Of a stretch of 8,666 bases of DNA, positions 6,350 to 8,666 are shown in pieces. This DNA is from a bacterium (GTDB taxonomy: Bacteria > UBA9089 > CG2-30-40-21 > SBAY01). The stretch is from contig JBFLYA010000157.1 in the NCBI GenBank assembly GCA_040757115.1, forward strand, positions 1-8,666. The letters run 5' to 3'. The notes under the pieces are model-generated. The model saw only the letters and a list, made by a program, of their open reading frames with translations. It had not been told where the DNA came from and ran no database searches. Position 1 is the stretch's first letter; each line of letters opens with the position of its first letter. The translations under genes and the position numbers were made by a program.

Positions 6350-6639
6350 GTAAGCGGATTGAACGGATTGAGCGGATTTTTGTAACTATTCACCACGAAG
6401 AGCACGAAGGGCAGGGAGATGTTACAGAACAAATCTCTTTATGCCTTCTTTCAATCTTTCCACATTGAAATTTATCAATAGACCAACCTTGATATTTGCC
6501 AATTTCATATATGTCAATATTTGAGCTTCATGAATTCGATAATTCATCAAATTTCACTTCGTGCTCTCCGTGTCCTTCGTGGTGAATAGTTACGATTTTT
6601 TTTATTTCTTTTTCCGCTAAATCCGTTAAATCCGCTTAC
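6350..6639. mobile_element. 290-bp inverted-repeat element enclosing a GxxExxY gene remnant
   Basis: The outer ends 6350-6376 and the reverse complement of 6613-6639 agree at 25 of 27 positions and are built of AGCGGATT(G/T)AACGGATT units. Further in, GTAACTATTCACCACGAAG at 6382-6400 recurs exactly, inverted, at 6575-6593, followed in both arms by degenerate GAGCACGAAG-type units. The arms point inward at the pseudogene at 6422-6547. There is no transposase. Short CACGAAGGACACGAAG-like units beside GxxExxY genes are something I recall from many environmental genomes; whether the unit moves as a whole is inference. Confidence 0.65.
6422..6547 (-). pseudogene. C-terminal remnant of a GxxExxY-family (PDDEXK_3-like) protein
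   Basis: On the minus strand an uninterrupted 41-codon stretch reads MNYRIHEAQILTYMKL, then KVGLLINFNVERLKEGIKRF and a final VL before TAA at 6422-6424. This is the characteristic C-terminal end of GxxExxY proteins, normally about 120-130 residues long. The N-terminal GxxExxY motif and the central nuclease-like D...ExK part are missing: an in-frame TGA lies three codons upstream of the ATG, and beyond it comes only the repeat arm. So about two thirds of the gene has been lost. No frameshift or stop has yet entered the remaining part, suggesting a fairly recent deletion. It is unlikely to be functional. Confidence 0.8.
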
Positions 6640-6708
6640 TAAATCCACCCGTTTACTATTAAAAATCTACTTTCTTAATTTTCTACCTGCACAGGTCGAA
6701 TTTTTTAG

Positions 6709-6737
6709 TTGCTTTTTTAAGAAATTAAATGTATAAT
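6709..6737 (+). promoter_or_regulatory. Probable promoter of the RNA ligase gene
   Basis: TTGCTT (6709-6714) and TATAAT (6732-6737) are separated by 17 bp; the -10 box is perfect and the -35 box is moderate. The predicted start near 6744 gives an unusually long leader of about 145 nt that contains the palindromic tract at 6765-6869. The short inverted repeat ACCTG-CA-CAGGT (6685-6696) just upstream could be an operator, but it is too short to be sure. Confidence 0.65.
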
Positions 6738-6764
6738 ATGGTTTGTGCCCCACGAAATTAAAAA

Positions 6765-6869
6765 TTGGTAACTGGTAACTAATTATTGGTAATTGGTAAC
6801 CAATTACCAGTTACCAAATTAACTGGTAACTAATTACCAGTTACCAATTACCAGTTACCAATTACCAAA
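6765..6869. repeat. Palindromic GGTAACTGG/CCAGTTACC tract in the RNA ligase leader
   Basis: About 105 bases are almost entirely made of TTGGTAACTGG and its reverse complement, mixed in both directions. Two strong hairpins can form: GGTAATTGGT (6788-6797) with ACCAATTACC (6799-6808), and AACTGGTAA (6821-6829) with TTACCAGTT (6834-6842) around a CTAA loop. The tract ends 3 nt before the strong ribosome-binding site AAAGGAGGT at 6872-6880. The same units form the inner stem of the element at 4906-5093. Confidence 0.85.
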
Positions 6870-6871
6870 TG

Positions 6872-6880
6872 AAAGGAGGT
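6872..6880 (+). promoter_or_regulatory. Strong ribosome-binding site of the RNA ligase gene, next to the palindromic tract
   Basis: AAAGGAGGT lies 8 nt before the ATG at 6889. Hairpins formed by the adjoining tract end close upstream, so their folding may affect access of ribosomes to it. Confidence 0.8.
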
Positions 6881-6888
6881 AATGAAAT

Positions 6889-7881
6889 ATGAGTGAATCT
6901 AAAGCCAAAGTAGTTAAATATAAACTAAGAACACATCCCAATGCTGATACCCTATCTATCGCGGATATAGAAGGGGCAACATGGCAAGTAGTTGTTCGCA
7001 CCTCAGATTTTGCACCAGAAGGGACAGCAATCTATATTCCTGTAGATACAGTTGTGCCAGAAACTCCAGAATTTGAGTTTTTAAGAGATAAAAATTTCCG
7101 GGTTAAAGCTATAAGACTTCGAGGAGAATATTCCTATGGTCTCCTGATTCCAAATAAAGATAATTTACCTGTTGGAGAGGATGTAACCGATAAAATTGGG
7201 ATTAAAAAATATGAACCACCAGTCCCAATCGATATGCAAGGTGAAGTTGTGCCTTATGCTGAGGTAGATTGGATTTGCAAATATACGGATGTAGAACGAT
7301 ATGAGAATTTCCCGTATGTATTTAAAGACGGAGAAGAAATTATTGTTACAGAAAAAATTCATGGCTCAAATTTAAGGGTTTCTAAAAACGGTAATAATCT
7401 CTTCGTCGGTGGTCATAACTGGATGTGGAAAGAAGATGAGAGAAATTTATACTGGAAGGCAATTAAACAAAATGGCTATGATAAAATTTTATTAGAAAAA
7501 TTAGCCGATAAAACGGTTCTCTTTGGCGAGGCCTATGGTAAAAAAGTCCAAAACTTGCAATATGGGCTAAATACACAAAAAATAGTCTTTTATGATGCTT
7601 TTTTTGCGGAAAGATATCTTAATTGGGATGAGTTTATCGAATTAATGAAACAGCTGGGGTTAAGTGAACATATTGTTCCTGTCCTTTATCGCGGGGGATA
7701 TGATTTGAATAAAATTAGAGAATTCGCTCAAGGAAATACATTACTCAGTGGTGACCATTTAAAAGAAGGGGTAATAGTTAAACCTGTTATAGAAAGAATG
7801 GACGGTGAATTAGGAAGAGTAATATTAAAGTTTATTAATCCTATGTATGAAACAAGTAAAGATAGAACAGAATTCCATTGA
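6889..7881 (+). CDS. RNA ligase of the Rnl5 (DraRnl/DRB0094) family
   Basis: The 330-residue protein has an N-terminal OB-like domain (about 1-115) followed by a nucleotidyltransferase domain: motif I KIHGSN with adenylated lysine K156, motif III LFGEAYG at 211-217, motif IIIa KIVFYDAF at 231-238, motif IV KEGVIVKP at 292-299 and motif V ILKFI with K314. This order and the N-terminal OB fold are those of Deinococcus radiodurans DraRnl (TIGR02306), about 340 residues, which seals 3'-OH/5'-phosphate RNA ends using ATP, with nicked duplexes as substrates. A cytoplasmic role in RNA repair is likely, but the natural substrate is unknown. All catalytic motifs are present. Expression appears to be driven from 6709-6737 through a long, structured leader. 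The downstream lipoprotein has a separate promoter, so a joint function is not implied. Confidence 0.93.
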   Translation: MSESKAKVVKYKLRTHPNADTLSIADIEGATWQVVVRTSDFAPEGTAIYIPVDTVVPETPEFEFLRDKNFRVKAIRLRGEYSYGLLIPNKDNLPVGEDVTDKIGIKKYEPPVPIDMQGEVVPYAEVDWICKYTDVERYENFPYVFKDGEEIIVTEKIHGSNLRVSKNGNNLFVGGHNWMWKEDERNLYWKAIKQNGYDKILLEKLADKTVLFGEAYGKKVQNLQYGLNTQKIVFYDAFFAERYLNWDEFIELMKQLGLSEHIVPVLYRGGYDLNKIREFAQGNTLLSGDHLKEGVIVKPVIERMDGELGRVILKFINPMYETSKDRTEFH

Positions 7882-7888
7882 AAAAAGA

Positions 7889-7917
7889 TTGACAATTATT
7901 ATTTTTGGGCGTATAAT
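7889..7917 (+). promoter_or_regulatory. Consensus sigma-70 promoter for the CsgG-like lipoprotein gene
   Basis: TTGACA (7889-7894) and TATAAT (7912-7917) are separated by exactly 17 bp, a perfect match, located 7 bp after the RNA ligase stop codon. The predicted start near 7924 leaves a leader of about 16 nt, almost all of it the GGAGGTGA ribosome-binding site at 7926-7933. Confidence 0.88.
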
Positions 7918-7939
7918 TTGGTAATGGAGGTGATAATAG

Positions 7940-8515
7940 ATGAAGAAAATAATTTTGGGATTTTTGATTCTAACTATCGCTGGTTGTGGTCAGGTAAATC
8001 CCTATCGAGTAACTAATTTCTTTGTAGATAAAGAGGCAGTATTTGAATTACGCGCTCAACGAATAGCTGTTTTACCTTTTGAAAATACAAGCGGTGATTA
8101 TTCTGCCGGACCAAAGGTTACTGATGAATTTAATCTACAACTGGGGAAATTGGGGGATTTTGATTTAGTTGAAAGAATAAGAATTGAGGCACTTTATAAA
8201 GAACAGGATTTTGACCCAAACCGAATTGACCAGGAAACTGCCGTCAAAATTGGTAAAATGTTAGGTGCTCATGGTGTTATTCTTGGCCAGGTGATTGAAT
8301 ATAGCAAAGGTAAAGTCGGAATTAGTATCAGATTGGTAAATGTAGAAACCGGTAAACAAATCTGGCAGGCAAGAGATACACTTTATGGTGGAGATAGACG
8401 GGTGAAGGTATTAGTTGATGGCTTTTGGCAAAAAATGAGATTGAAAAGGGATAAGGAATTTTTAACCCAAATCCTATGCCAATTATTAGCCGAAACCTTT
8501 AAAGAAGGCAGATGA
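7940..8515 (+). CDS. Outer-membrane-type lipoprotein with a CsgG-like domain
   Basis: The 191-residue protein starts with a lipoprotein signal (MKKIILGFLILTIAGC), lipobox L-T-I-A-G-C with C16 as the lipidated residue. From about residue 40 it follows the CsgG-like pattern: RIAVLPFENTSGD, then VTDEFNLQLGKLGDFDLVER, an EQDFDP stretch, AVKIGKMLGAHGVILGQVIE and VSIRLVNVETGKQIW-like strands (here GISIRLVNVETGKQIWQ). CsgG itself is a larger outer-membrane curli secretion pore; short relatives of this type are lipoproteins of unknown role, possibly periplasmic assembly factors. The protein is shorter than CsgG (about 260 residues mature) and lacks evident pore hairpins, so secretion activity should not be assumed. 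GGAGGTGA lies 6 nt before the ATG. No curli genes are nearby. Confidence 0.85.
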   Translation: MKKIILGFLILTIAGCGQVNPYRVTNFFVDKEAVFELRAQRIAVLPFENTSGDYSAGPKVTDEFNLQLGKLGDFDLVERIRIEALYKEQDFDPNRIDQETAVKIGKMLGAHGVILGQVIEYSKGKVGISIRLVNVETGKQIWQARDTLYGGDRRVKVLVDGFWQKMRLKRDKEFLTQILCQLLAETFKEGR

Positions 8516-8523
8516 ATTAAGAA

Positions 8524-8559
8524 ATATGCCTGTAAAATCGGTAACCGTTCAGGCTATAT
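8524..8559 (+). terminator. Hairpin after the CsgG-like lipoprotein gene, possible terminator
   Basis: ATATGCCTG (8524-8532) pairs with CAGGCTATAT (8550-8559) with one bulged base, and the loop holds a small nested CGGT/ACCG. It starts 8 nt after the stop codon. No T-run follows, so it is more likely a 3'-end-stabilising hairpin or a weak terminator than a classic intrinsic one. The remaining 107 bases have no gene; 8577-8612 is a GGAGATAAG-like degenerate purine tract. Confidence 0.4.
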
Positions 8560-8666
8560 ATCAAAAGTGTAAGAAAGGGGATAAGGAGATAAGAGTGATA
8601 TGGAGATAAGATAATAGAATATAGATTGAAATTTATAGAAATAGGTAGAAATTGATTGTGGAAAAC

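Noticed and set aside
6223-6468. Plus-strand open frame of 81 codons overlapping the start of yqeK
   Set aside because: It begins antisense to yqeK and reads through the repeat arm, where CACCACGAAGAGCACGAAGG gives the artefactual HHEEHEG string. No ribosome-binding site or family resemblance.
6765-6869. Possible CRISPR array
   Set aside because: The units are short, degenerate, occur in both orientations and have no unique spacers; no cas gene is present.
7165-7362. Minus-strand open frame within the RNA ligase gene
   Set aside because: It is antisense to conserved ligase motifs, including motif I, and has no initiation signal.

Overview
The window is AT-rich bacterial DNA. It has clear Shine-Dalgarno sites, and five promoters read as near-consensus sigma-70 type, each with a 17-bp spacer. 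Genes are compact and bacterial in type (xerD, dtd, cutA, rsfS, yqeK, tRNA-Ala). A CsgG-like lipoprotein points to a cell with an outer membrane. The spacers are full of short degenerate, palindromic tracts of a kind common in uncultivated candidate-phylum genomes. I cannot name the lineage.

Layout. 1-202 is non-coding and rich in hairpins. 203-766 (-) encodes a secreted coiled-coil protein with a discoidin-like domain; it diverges from 960-2378 (+), an ATPase_2/DUF234 P-loop protein with a C-terminal PD-(D/E)XK-type motif. The two share an intergenic region holding back-to-back consensus promoters. From 4845 down to 2405 everything reads on the minus strand: tRNA-Ala(GGC), cutA, dtd, an MBL-fold hydrolase and xerD, with gaps of 2 nt (cutA-dtd) and a 4-nt overlap (hydrolase-xerD). 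This looks like one transcription unit with a house-keeping mix: metal tolerance, removal of D-amino acids from tRNA, thioester hydrolysis and chromosome dimer resolution. Further right, yqeK (5661-6263) and rsfS (5091-5450) form the familiar yqeK-rsfS pair, here without nadD and split by a repeat element. On the plus strand, 6889-7881 is an RNA ligase of the Rnl5 (DraRnl/DRB0094) type, and 7940-8515 is a CsgG-like lipoprotein with its own promoter.

The unusual part is the spacers. Three inverted-repeat elements are present: 4906-5093, about 5471-5650, and 6350-6639. Two further simple-sequence tracts lie at 3916-3995 and 6765-6869. They fit tightly against gene boundaries. One terminal repeat begins with the rsfS stop codon. 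A purine tract supplies the last codons and stop of dtd and the ribosome-binding region of the next gene. A palindromic tract fills the leader of the RNA ligase mRNA. The 6350-6639 element carries an in-frame 41-codon remnant of a GxxExxY-family gene between its arms.

I see no CRISPR array, complete insertion sequence, prophage or recognisable defence operon.
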